From Martinezella hainanensis (GTDB lineage Bacteria > Pseudomonadota > Alphaproteobacteria > Rhizobiales > Rhizobiaceae): DNA of 64,000 nucleotides. The notes beneath the pieces are model-generated. The model worked only from the letters and a program-made list of their open reading frames with translations, ran no database searches and was not told the DNA's origin. The stretch lies in the NCBI RefSeq assembly GCF_900094555.1, contig NZ_FMAC01000001.1, forward strand, positions 1,178,001-1,242,000. Reading direction: 5' to 3'. Made by a program: the position numbers and the translations under genes. Of this stretch, positions 54,578 to 62,563 are shown piece by piece (positions within the stretch are counted from its first letter, which is position 1; the number at the start of each line of letters is the position of its first letter).

Positions 54578-55123
54578 ATGACCGCCACCGTCGGCGTATT
54601 CAGCACCCATCCGAAGACCATGCCGGCTGACCACGCCGAGATCCCCGTCTGGAACGCGGAAAACTGGTTCTACGAGGATTTCGAGATCGGCCACAAGATC
54701 CGCTCGCTGCGACGGACGATCTCGGAGGGCGAGTCCCAGCAGTTCAATGCGCTAGTGCTCGATATGCACCCTTATGTCAGCGATCAGATCTTTGCCGAAA
54801 CCGAGGGCCTGTTCGGCAAGCGGCTCGTTGCCGGCGCCTTCGTCTTTTCCGCGGGCCTCGGGCTCGTCGCCACGAACTGCGTCAACGCCTTTTCCTATGG
54901 CTATGACAAGCTGCGCTTCATCAAGCCCACCTTCATCGGCGAGACGATCTACACCATCCGCACCAATCTGGACAAGCAGCCGAAATATGCCGAGCTCGGC
55001 CTGATCCGCTCGTCTTACGAGGTCTTCAAGGGCGAAGGCGAGCTGGTGCTCTATTGCGAGCATATCCAGACCGTGCGCTACAGAAACGGCCGGCCTGCGG
55101 ATGCGCCGCCGCTGAAAGTCTGA
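54578..55123 (+). CDS. MaoC-like hot-dog protein with altered catalytic pair
   Basis: The 181-residue protein resembles the MaoC protein at 45006-45467 ([45 protein letters not shown]). Where the other has Asp-x4-His, this one has Asp62-x4-Val67 (LDMHPYV), so the catalytic histidine is missing. It may be a non-catalytic partner, or use His64. The CoA-transferase gene starts one base after its stop, a strong sign of joint function. Confidence 0.85.
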   Translation: MTATVGVFSTHPKTMPADHAEIPVWNAENWFYEDFEIGHKIRSLRRTISEGESQQFNALVLDMHPYVSDQIFAETEGLFGKRLVAGAFVFSAGLGLVATNCVNAFSYGYDKLRFIKPTFIGETIYTIRTNLDKQPKYAELGLIRSSYEVFKGEGELVLYCEHIQTVRYRNGRPADAPPLKV

Positions 55124-55124
55124 C

Positions 55125-56282
55125 ATGACCCAGAATAATGAAGAAGGCCTGCTCTCCGGCATTATCGTGCTGGATATGAGCCAGTTTCTTGCCGGCCCCA
55201 TGGCCGCCCTGCGGCTCGGCGATCTCGGCGCACGTGTCATCAAGATCGAGCGGCCCGACGGCGGCGATCTCTGCCGCCGGCTTTATCTCAGCGACACGGA
55301 AATCGGCGGCGATTCCACGCTCTTTCATGCCATCAACCGCGGCAAGGAAAGCTTTGCCGTCAATATGAAGGACGAGAACGACCTTCAGGAGCTGCGCGCC
55401 CTGATCGCCAAGGCCGACGTTATCATCCAGAATTTTCGCCCCGGTGTCATCGAGCGGCTTGGCCTCGACTACGCCTCTGTTGCGGCGATCAATCCCCGTA
55501 TCGTCTATGGCAGCATCACCGGATACGGTCCCGACAACGAATGGCGCCACTTCCCCGGACAGGATTTGCTGGCCCAGGCCCGCTCCGGCGTCATGTGGCT
55601 GAACGGCGAGGCCGATGACGGTCCCGTGCCCTTCGGGCTTGCCGTCGCCGACATGCTGGCCGGCAACCTCCTCGTACAGGCGATCCTCGCCGGCCTCGTG
55701 CGGCGCGGCGTGACCGGACGCGGCGTGCATGTGGAAACAAGCCTGCTGGAAGCGATGGTCGATTTCCAGTTCGAAGTGCTGACAACGCACCTCAACGACG
55801 GCGGCCGCCTGCCGCAGAAATCCGCCGTGCGCAATGCCCATGCCTATCTTGCCGCTCCCTACGGCGTTTATCGCTGCGCCGATGGCTGGCTGGCAATCGC
55901 GATGATGCCGCTCACAAAACTCGCACCGCTGCTCGACCTGCCTGCCCTTGCCGACTTCACGCCGGATGATGCCTTCCAGCGCCGTGACGAGATCAAGACC
56001 ATGATCGCGAGCCGACTGCGGGAAAAGACGGCGCAGCAATGGCTCGCCCTATTGGAACCCGCCGACATCTGGGCGGCGGAAGTGCTCGACTGGCCGAAAC
56101 TGCTGCAGAGCGCCGCCTTCCGCCAGCTCGACATGCTGCAGACGGTGACACGCGATGACGGTGCCTCGGTACGAACGACGGCCAGCCCGATACGTGTCAA
56201 TGGCATCCGTGCCAAGAATAGCCTGGCGGCGCCGACGATTGGTGGGCAGTCGGATAAGGTCAGGGCGGAGTTTCTTCGATAG
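55125..56282 (+). CDS. CaiB/BaiF class III CoA-transferase
   Basis: The 385-residue protein has the family start (GIIVLDMSQFLAGPMAALRLG), the FRPGVIERLGLDYA segment and the catalytic aspartate at about 176 (GLAVADMLAG). Class III enzymes move CoA between carboxylic acids, making a thioester without ATP. Together with the two MaoC proteins it implies that an acid intermediate is activated to CoA here, which the classical L-fucose pathway does not need. Donor and acceptor are unknown. Confidence 0.92.
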   Translation: MTQNNEEGLLSGIIVLDMSQFLAGPMAALRLGDLGARVIKIERPDGGDLCRRLYLSDTEIGGDSTLFHAINRGKESFAVNMKDENDLQELRALIAKADVIIQNFRPGVIERLGLDYASVAAINPRIVYGSITGYGPDNEWRHFPGQDLLAQARSGVMWLNGEADDGPVPFGLAVADMLAGNLLVQAILAGLVRRGVTGRGVHVETSLLEAMVDFQFEVLTTHLNDGGRLPQKSAVRNAHAYLAAPYGVYRCADGWLAIAMMPLTKLAPLLDLPALADFTPDDAFQRRDEIKTMIASRLREKTAQQWLALLEPADIWAAEVLDWPKLLQSAAFRQLDMLQTVTRDDGASVRTTASPIRVNGIRAKNSLAAPTIGGQSDKVRAEFLR

Positions 56283-56313
56283 GATTTTTCATCCTAGCAT
56301 TACGCCCGAGATA

Positions 56314-56498
56314 CCCCCCTCTGTCACTTCGTGACATCTCCCCCACAAGGGGGGAGATTGGTAACCCGCAGCGCTGTTGTCGCAAAACAATCGGCATCAT
56401 ATCCGTTGAGCGATAGGGCCTCATTTTGTGAAGCTAGCGATGCGCCCCAACGATCTCCCCCCTTGTGGGGGAGATGTCCCGAAAGGGACAGAGGGGGG
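56314..56498. repeat. MITE-like inverted-repeat element, family B copy 2
   Basis: The terminal inverted repeats are the same as in 41729-41906, starting CCCCCTCTGTCACTTCGTGAC and ending GGGACAGAGGGG. Its centre begins GTAACCCGCAGCG, which matches the reverse complement of the right part of copy 1, so the two copies are in opposite orientation and their centres have diverged. It fills most of the gap between the CoA-transferase and transaldolase genes. Confidence 0.8.
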
Positions 56499-56544
56499 TG
56501 CCATAGGCGCGGCGAACGCAAAACTCCACTCGTTTCCAAAACCC

Positions 56545-56574
56545 AAAAGGGCGCCGCATCCCTGCGGCGCCCTT
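56545..56574 (-). terminator. Rho-independent terminator of the transaldolase gene
   Basis: A perfect 10-base-pair stem (56549-56558 with 56563-56572), TCCC/GGGA loop, and TTTT following on the minus strand. It lies about 40 bases after the transaldolase stop. Confidence 0.8.
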
Positions 56575-56611
56575 CTCAAACAACCTTCTCCCGAAGAGAG
56601 ACGCGATCTCA

Positions 56612-57577
56612 TCAGGCTGCAGCGAGCTGCAGCTCCTTGCTGACCATGGCGCGCAGCGTGCCGAGGTCCTTGGCGAAGGCGCGGATGCCTTCGGAGAGCT
56701 TCTCGGTGGCCATTGCGTCTTCGTTCATCATCCAGCGGAAGGTCTTTTCGTCGACGGCGATCTTTTCGACGGAACCCTTGGGCTCCGGCGAGAGCTTGCG
56801 CTCCAGCTTGCCTTCATCCTTGGCAAGTTCGTCGAGCAGGTTCGGGCTGATGGTCAGGCGGTCGCAACCGGCCAGCGCTTCGATTTCGCCGGTGTTGCGG
56901 AATGAGGCGCCCATGACGATCGTCTTGATGTCGTTGGCCTTGTAGTAGTGGTAGATGTCGCGCACCGAGATGACGCCCGGATCTTCTTCAGCGGTGTAGT
57001 CCTTGCCGGTCGACTTCTTGTACCAGTCAAGGATACGGCCGACGAAGGGCGAAATCAGGAATGCCTTGGCATCGGCGCAGGCAATCGCCTGGGCCTTGCT
57101 GAAGAGCAGCGTCAGATTGCAGTCGATGCCTTCCTTCTGCAGCACTTCGGCCGCACGGATGCCTTCCCAGGTGGAGGCAAGCTTGATCAGGATGCGGTCG
57201 CGCTCGATGCCGCGCTCCTTGTAGGCGGCGATGATGCCGCGAGCCTTGGCAAGCGAAGCTTCGGTGTTGAAGGAGAGATCGGCGTCGACTTCGGTCGAGA
57301 CACGGCCGGGTACGAGGCCGGAAAGCGCTGCGCCGACCGAGATGGCCAGACGGTCGGCCACCGCCGAAACGACAGCTTCAGAGGCGCCGCCCTGCTTCTT
57401 GCCCCAGGCGACAGCTTCCTTGATCGCATCGGCGAACATCGGCGTGCCGAGCGCCTTCAAGACGATGGTCGGGTTGGTGGTGCAATCCACCGGCTTCAGG
57501 CGAGCGACTGCCTCGATATCGCCGGTATCGGCCACGACCGTCGTCATGGCGCGGAGTTGATCAAGCTTGGAAGTCAT
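56612..57577 (-). CDS. tal: Transaldolase
   Basis: The 321-residue protein has the TalB-type motifs [13 protein letters not shown], the Schiff-base lysine in [13 protein letters not shown], and the [17 protein letters not shown] phosphate site. It transfers a dihydroxyacetone unit in the non-oxidative pentose phosphate pathway, which xylose entering through XylAB would need. Length matches class I transaldolases. It is divergent from a SorC regulator across 459 bases. Confidence 0.96.
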   Translation of the reverse strand: MTSKLDQLRAMTTVVADTGDIEAVARLKPVDCTTNPTIVLKALGTPMFADAIKEAVAWGKKQGGASEAVVSAVADRLAISVGAALSGLVPGRVSTEVDADLSFNTEASLAKARGIIAAYKERGIERDRILIKLASTWEGIRAAEVLQKEGIDCNLTLLFSKAQAIACADAKAFLISPFVGRILDWYKKSTGKDYTAEEDPGVISVRDIYHYYKANDIKTIVMGASFRNTGEIEALAGCDRLTISPNLLDELAKDEGKLERKLSPEPKGSVEKIAVDEKTFRWMMNEDAMATEKLSEGIRAFAKDLGTLRAMVSKELQLAAA

Positions 57578-58036
57578 AACAGGTATCCTTGTTGAATGAG
57601 GCCCATTGGGATGGGAGATGGCGGACAGCAGATCGGGTCTTTTCGTCGGGCGGGGCCGAAGGCGTCAGCCGTGCAGCCTTCCTTCTCCTATGTTTCGGTA
57701 ACGGGAAAAAAAGCGCTAGAGTTCCATTTCCGGTGAACGGCCGAGCAACGAGGAGACAACCTTCCGCAAACAAGCTTTTCACCGGCACCGGGCGCCCTAT
57801 ATGGCTCCCTGTCCGGCCTGGCACTTGCTCGTAGCAGCACTCGCACATTGTCCTCCTCGATTGGACAGGACCGAATTCCTCAGCACCGACTATCAGCAAT
57901 CTCGCATCGAAAAGTCAAGGACATTTGTGCAATTCGATTGACATAAGTTTCATGTCATAGAATATCGGTAGCAGAAGAGCCGATCTCGCCTGCTCCTGTC
58001 ATCCGCTATCATTGTATCTCGCATCCATGGTGGATC
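57578..58036. other. Long gap between transaldolase and SorC regulator genes
   Basis: About 460 bases with no credible gene. The inverted repeat TGACAT/ATGTCA (57939-57957) overlaps a TTGACA hexamer (57938-57943) and lies about 80 bases before the SorC start; it is annotated separately. The left part is probably the transaldolase leader and promoter. I recognise no RNA gene in it. Confidence 0.45.
57938..57966 (+). promoter_or_regulatory. Promoter with inverted repeat upstream of the SorC gene
   Basis: TTGACA (57938-57943), a 17-base spacer and AATATC form a plausible promoter. The inverted repeat TGACAT-7-ATGTCA (57939-57957) overlaps the -35 box and spacer, so a repressor bound there would block transcription. 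Autoregulation by the SorC protein is inferred. Confidence 0.45.
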
Positions 58037-59068
58037 ATGACGTTAAACGGCGCATGCGACAATCCTGCCGGAGGACCTGTGGCCAAACTGAGACGCGGAA
58101 CCCATACCGCCTATTCGGAGACCTCGTCCCTGAGGCTTCGCGCCGCCTGGCTCTATTACAACCAGGGCCTGACGCAGAAGGACGTTGCAGAGCAGCTCGG
58201 CATCAGCCGCACCACGGTCATCCGCCTGCTGGATGAGGCAATGCGCCGCGCCGAAGTGCAGATCTGGATCACCGAAGGTATCGACGACTGCGTCGAGCTG
58301 GCGATCAAGCTCGAGCGCACCTATGGGCTCGATGAAGCGATCGTCGTTCCCGAGCCGGCCGGCGGCAATGTAAATGCGCAGGCAAAGAGCGTCGGCCTGG
58401 CGCTCGGCCAGTTCCTGACTGAGGCCATCCCTGACAACTATACCATCGGCGTCGGCTGGGGCCGGACGATGACCGCTTCGCTCGCAAGCTTCCGCCCGAC
58501 CCGCCGCGACAATTGCAAGGTGGTCTCCCTGCTCGGCGGCATCGTCGCCGTGCATCAAACCAACCCGATCGACTATACGTGGCGCCTTGCGAGCCAGCTC
58601 GGCGCCGAATGCTACATGTTCCTGGCGCCGCTCTTAGTCGATTCCGTCGAGACCAAGCGCAATCTCATCGAAAAATGCGGGCTGGAGGCCATCTACAGGC
58701 TGGCGGAAAACCTCGATCTCGCCATCGTCAGCTGCGGCGATATCGGCCCGCAATCGACCTCACTGTCCGAAGGCTTCATCTCGAAGCGCGAGTTGGAAGA
58801 GTTGATCGAAATGGGCTGCGTCTGCGACACCATGTTCAACTTCCTCGACGCCGACGGCAATTCCGTCGATCACCCGATCAACAAGCGGGTGATGTCCGTC
58901 GATCTCGATACGCTGAAGAAAGCAAAGCACATCGTGATCTCTTCCGGCGGCGCCCACCGCGCGCAGGCGATCAGCGCCACCATCAAGCGCATCGGCTGCA
59001 ATACTTTGATCACGGATGAAAGTGCTGCCAAGGCCCTGCTGCAGATGGCTATGGCGAAGGCGGCTTGA
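58037..59068 (+). CDS. SorC family sugar-binding transcriptional regulator
   Basis: The 343-residue protein has an N-terminal helix-turn-helix (YYNQGLTQKDVAEQLGISR, then TTVIRLLDEAM). A SorC/DeoR-type sugar-phosphate-binding domain follows (IGVGWGRTMTASLASF, VVSLLGGIVAVHQ, VISSGGAHRAQAI). Such proteins respond to phosphorylated sugars. GTG 58079 has GGAGG just before it and may be the real start; ATG 58037 is the longer choice. Targets may include transaldolase, but that is only positional inference. Confidence 0.88.
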   Translation: MTLNGACDNPAGGPVAKLRRGTHTAYSETSSLRLRAAWLYYNQGLTQKDVAEQLGISRTTVIRLLDEAMRRAEVQIWITEGIDDCVELAIKLERTYGLDEAIVVPEPAGGNVNAQAKSVGLALGQFLTEAIPDNYTIGVGWGRTMTASLASFRPTRRDNCKVVSLLGGIVAVHQTNPIDYTWRLASQLGAECYMFLAPLLVDSVETKRNLIEKCGLEAIYRLAENLDLAIVSCGDIGPQSTSLSEGFISKRELEELIEMGCVCDTMFNFLDADGNSVDHPINKRVMSVDLDTLKKAKHIVISSGGAHRAQAISATIKRIGCNTLITDESAAKALLQMAMAKAA

Positions 59069-59099
59069 AATATGGACCTGCCGGTCTGACTGAGGGGCC

Positions 59100-59250
59100 G
59101 CCTCGTGGTTCGAGGCCCTGCCGTCTACGCTGCGGCTTCGACGTCAGGGCACCTCACCATGAGGCGGAGAGAGTTGTCGGCCAGGCGCAAATGATCAGAC
59201 CTCATGGTGAGGCGCGGAGGTCCGCAGGACCGAAGCCTCGAACCACGAGG
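59100..59250. repeat. Nested palindromic repeat, family D
   Basis: The outer arms GCCTCGTGGTTCGAGG (59100-59115) and CCTCGAACCACGAGG (59236-59250) pair. The inner arms CCTCACCATGAGG (59152-59164) and CCTCATGGTGAGG (59200-59212) also pair. The element is about 150 bases, lies in a gap with no gene, and could fold into one long interrupted hairpin. It looks like a dispersed Rhizobiales-type palindrome, an identification from memory. Confidence 0.75.
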
Positions 59251-59301
59251 GCGGGTGATTAGCCGAGTAGCTTTTCAAGCGTGCGCAAACTGCGCAATCC
59301 C

Positions 59302-60174
59302 TCAAGTATCCCCCGATTCCCATCCCAGCATGGCCCGCTTGCGCGTCAGACCCCAGTGATAGCCCGTGAGCTGACCATTCTTCCCAAGCGCCCGGTGGCA
59401 GGGCACGACGAAGGAGATCGGGTTACGGCCGACCGCTGCGCCGACTGCCCGCATCGCTGTCGGCTGGCCGATATCTCTGGCGATGTCGGAATAAGTCACC
59501 GCACGGCCCATCGGGATCTTCAAGAGGCTCTCCCAGACACGAAGCTGGAAATCCGAGCCGATCAACACCACCCGCAACGGCTGGTCGCTCGTCCAATTCG
59601 AGCGCTCAAAGATGCGGGCCGCGTAAGGCGCCGTCGCATGCGGATCCTCGATGAACTCGGCATTCGGCCACCGGCAGGTCATATCCGCGAAGCACGCCTT
59701 TTCATTGCCGGAATCGCTGAAGGCAAGACCCGCAAGACCACGATCCGTGACCATGATCAGGGCGAGACCGAAGGGCGAGATGTGGAACGCATAGCGCATC
59801 ACCAGACCGCTGCCCCTCGCCTTCCATTCACCGGGAGACATCGCCTCGTGCGTCACGAACAGATCGTGCAGCCGGCTCGGGCCGGAAAGACCGACCTCGA
59901 AGGAGGTCTCCAGGAGTGGCAGATCCTCCTTGCGCAGCAGCCGCTTGGCATGATCGAGCGTGACGGCCTGAAGGAACGCCTTCGGCGACAGACCGGCCCA
60001 GCGCGTAAACGTCTTCTGCAGCTGCGTCGGCGACTGGCCGAGCCGGTCGGCAAGCATCTCCAACGACGGCTGGTCGCGATATTCCTCGGTAATGAGCTCG
60101 ATGACCTCGCGCACGGTCTCGTAATCCTGACCTTCCGGGGTGATGTCTTTCTTCAGCTGTGCAATCGCATTCAT
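59302..60174 (-). CDS. Ada-like AraC/methylated-DNA--cysteine methyltransferase fusion without N-Ada domain
   Basis: The 290-residue protein joins an AraC-type DNA-binding region (SLEMLADRLGQSPTQLQKTFTR; DLPLLETSFEVGLSGPSRLHDLF) to an O6-alkylguanine-DNA alkyltransferase domain with the active-site PCHR cysteine near residue 260 (ISFVVPCHRALG). The zinc-binding N-terminal domain of enteric Ada is absent, so it probably repairs O6-methylguanine but cannot sense methylphosphotriesters in the Ada way. ATG 60174 starts at MNAIAQL. Confidence 0.9.
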   Translation of the reverse strand: MNAIAQLKKDITPEGQDYETVREVIELITEEYRDQPSLEMLADRLGQSPTQLQKTFTRWAGLSPKAFLQAVTLDHAKRLLRKEDLPLLETSFEVGLSGPSRLHDLFVTHEAMSPGEWKARGSGLVMRYAFHISPFGLALIMVTDRGLAGLAFSDSGNEKACFADMTCRWPNAEFIEDPHATAPYAARIFERSNWTSDQPLRVVLIGSDFQLRVWESLLKIPMGRAVTYSDIARDIGQPTAMRAVGAAVGRNPISFVVPCHRALGKNGQLTGYHWGLTRKRAMLGWESGDT

Positions 60175-60285
60175 AATCTTTCTCCTTGGAAAGGAGAAAA
60201 CCACGGCAAGAAGGCTAAAACCACCCGTTTCTTGCGCATATGGTCTCTCTGCGAAAATGTGATGTCGCCGACTTGTGCGAGCCTC

Positions 60286-60789
60286 TCATATCCGCTGCGT
60301 CACGGTCGCCAACGCCCGCTTGAATGCCTTGGCAAAGCTCTCGCGATCCTCCGGATTGAGGAACGATCCGACATCGGTGTCATGGCTTCTGTCGCGGACA
60401 TGCATGGAGACGACACCGATCTCGCTGTGGCGGCGAACCAGGAACCGCGTCCAGAACGGATTGAAGTCGTGCTCCACCATCCGGCCCGTCGGCGAGAATT
60501 TGCGGATAGAGACATTGGTTCGCGACACCGTCACCTCCTCGCGCACGCGCCCGGAACGATAATTCAGCCAGAAGGCACCATAGAGCAGGAAGAAATCGGC
60601 ACCGAAGAAGATGCCGATCGGCCAGGCGCCGCGCGTGACGAAGATAATGCTGTAGAAGAGGCAGAAAGTGCCGGCCAGGGCCAGCATGATCTTGAACCCC
60701 TTTCGCGGCAGCGAGCGATGGGGAAACAATTCGGCGGCAAAAACCGGCCTGTTGCCGTCTGCAGCCGTATCGGCGTTGCGTTCCGTCAT
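60286..60789 (-). CDS. DUF2244 domain membrane protein
   Basis: A 167-residue protein with two adjacent transmembrane helices (GFKIMLALAGTFCLFYSIIFV and WPIGIFFGADFFLLYGAFWL). A cytoplasmic tail follows (RVREEVTVSRTNVSIRKFSP to WTRFLVRRH), matching DUF2244. The function is unknown. ATG 60789 is only 22 bases from the divergent nth start, so their promoters must be shared or overlapping. Confidence 0.82.
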   Translation of the reverse strand: MTERNADTAADGNRPVFAAELFPHRSLPRKGFKIMLALAGTFCLFYSIIFVTRGAWPIGIFFGADFFLLYGAFWLNYRSGRVREEVTVSRTNVSIRKFSPTGRMVEHDFNPFWTRFLVRRHSEIGVVSMHVRDRSHDTDVGSFLNPEDRESFAKAFKRALATVTQRI

Positions 60790-60811
60790 AGGACTTGAGT
60801 ATAGGTCGTTT

Positions 60812-61591
60812 ATGGCAAATCCAAAGATCAAATCCAGCGCCCAAACCGCGAAAAAGTCAAATGCGACCGCAGGCCGCAAGCCGGCGGCCAAGAGCCTCTA
60901 TTCCAAGGCAGACCTGGAAGAGATCTTCCAGCGCTTCTCCATTCAGCGGCCGGAACCGAAGGGTGAGCTGGAGCACGTCAACCCCTTCACGCTCGTTGTC
61001 GCCGTGGCGCTATCGGCCCAGGCGACCGATGCTGGCGTCAACAAGGCGACGCGCGCCCTCTTCGCCGTCGCCGATACCCCACAGAAAATGCTCGATCTCG
61101 GCGAGGAGCGCATTCGCGAATATATCAAGACGATCGGCCTTTATCGCAACAAGGCGAAGAATGTCGTGGCGCTATCGGAAAAGCTGATTACCGATTTCGG
61201 CGGCGAGGTACCGCGGACGCGCGAGGAGTTGATAACCCTGCCCGGCGTCGGCCGAAAGACCGCGAATGTCGTGCTCTCCATGGCCTTCGGCCAGGCGACG
61301 ATGGCCGTCGACACGCACATCTTCCGCATCGCCAACCGGCTGCTGCTCGCCCCCGGCAAGACGCCTGATGAAGTCGAGCAGCGGCTGATGCAGATCATCC
61401 CCGATCAATATCTCTATCACGCGCATCACTGGCTGATCCTGCATGGGCGCTACTGCTGCAAGGCGCGCAAGCCCGAATGCGAACGCTGCGTGATTGCCGA
61501 CCTCTGTCGCTCGCCGGAAAAGACCTGGGACATCCCCGCTCCCTTGGTCGAATTGCCGGCGCAGATCATCGGGGCGGAAGTCTCAGGCTGA
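60812..61591 (+). CDS. nth: Endonuclease III
   Basis: The 259-residue DNA glycosylase/AP lyase has the helix-hairpin-helix LPGVGRKTANVV carrying the catalytic lysine, the catalytic Asp in VDTHIFRIANR, and the C-x6-C-x2-C-x5-C iron-sulphur loop near the end. It removes oxidised pyrimidines in base excision repair. The basic, Lys/Ala-rich first 25 residues are an extension relative to E. coli Nth. Confidence 0.95.
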   Translation: MANPKIKSSAQTAKKSNATAGRKPAAKSLYSKADLEEIFQRFSIQRPEPKGELEHVNPFTLVVAVALSAQATDAGVNKATRALFAVADTPQKMLDLGEERIREYIKTIGLYRNKAKNVVALSEKLITDFGGEVPRTREELITLPGVGRKTANVVLSMAFGQATMAVDTHIFRIANRLLLAPGKTPDEVEQRLMQIIPDQYLYHAHHWLILHGRYCCKARKPECERCVIADLCRSPEKTWDIPAPLVELPAQIIGAEVSG

Positions 61592-61593
61592 AA

Positions 61594-62310
61594 CTATCGA
61601 AGACTCAGGTTCGCTTCCCTGTGCGAGATCAGCTTGTGCAGATGCACCATCATGCCTGCAGCAAAGAGCGGCGTCAGCAGATTGAGAATTGGGATCGCCA
61701 GAAAAGCCGCAATGACCAATCCGGCAAGAAAGACCGTGAAGGCGTGCTTGACCCGGAACTGTCGGGCGTCATCCGGTGAGCGGAAGCGCATGGCTGCGAA
61801 TTCGAAGAATTCCCGACCCAGCAGATAGCCGTTCACCAGAAAAAAGGCGACGAGATTGACGCCAGGAATGAACAGCAGGAACAACGCCACAATATTGCCG
61901 ACGATGACGACGCCGAGAAACCGCACAGAGCTCTTCATTGCCGCGGCGATCGGCATCGCCGTTCCCGGCGCATCGTCGGGATAGTCGCGTTTTTCTACAA
62001 CTTCGGCGACATCATCGAGAAAGAGCCCGGCGATCAGGGCCGTGACCGGCGAAATCAGCAGCGCCATCGCCAACGCCAATGCGATGCCGGCGAAGACGGC
62101 AAGGAAGAGCGTAAGCCAACCCGTCCAATCCGAGGTGGACGGCATGAAGCCTTGCAGCCAGGGCAATACAAAGGAATTGAAGGCGCCTCGCAGGACGAAC
62201 CAGAGCACGAGAAGTGCCAGCAATGTGAGGCCCAGAACCTTCCAGAAAACCTTGCGCGTCTCCGGCGCAAAGAGATTTTCAAAGGAGCGGCGGGCAGCAA
62301 GGCCAATCAT
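61594..62310 (-). CDS. EI24/CysZ-like membrane protein
   Basis: A 238-residue membrane protein with about five or six hydrophobic segments and the EI24-domain pattern: LISPVTALIAGLFLDDVAEVVE, PGVNLVAFFLVNGYLLGREFFE and FLAIPILNLLTPLFAAGMMVHL. CysZ relatives carry sulphate across the inner membrane, but the family also holds uncharacterised proteins. It is convergent with nth, with only 2 bases between stops, so no separate terminator fits between them. Confidence 0.82.
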   Translation of the reverse strand: MIGLAARRSFENLFAPETRKVFWKVLGLTLLALLVLWFVLRGAFNSFVLPWLQGFMPSTSDWTGWLTLFLAVFAGIALALAMALLISPVTALIAGLFLDDVAEVVEKRDYPDDAPGTAMPIAAAMKSSVRFLGVVIVGNIVALFLLFIPGVNLVAFFLVNGYLLGREFFEFAAMRFRSPDDARQFRVKHAFTVFLAGLVIAAFLAIPILNLLTPLFAAGMMVHLHKLISHREANLSLR

Positions 62311-62563
62311 TCGGTCTACCTCTTTTGGTGGTAATCGGACACTTAAGAAGCAGTTGCATCGATATCAATATCCCGTGCAGATATATGAATGTGTCAATTA
62401 AAAATTTGAATTATTGTAATACAGTTTGCACTAATATATTCTGTACGCCACATTAAGAACAACAACCGCAACAAGATCGGCGGCCCGATTAAAATTGAAT
62501 GGCCAATTGACATAGAAATTGGCGCGTTAGAACATCGAAAAGACCATCAAAGAGGCGCGAAAC
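62311..62563. promoter_or_regulatory. AT-rich promoter region of the RpiR gene
   Basis: This gap is clearly more AT-rich than the rest of the window. It holds an inverted repeat GCCAATT-8-AATTGGC (62502-62523) that overlaps a TTGACA hexamer (62507-62512), upstream of the RpiR start. The repeat is a plausible operator for autoregulation. No gene is seen. Confidence 0.45.

Noticed and set aside
57578..57930. A small RNA or short gene in the long gap before the SorC gene
   Set aside because: I found no promoter-terminator pair or credible start with ribosome-binding site; RNA-seq would be decisive.
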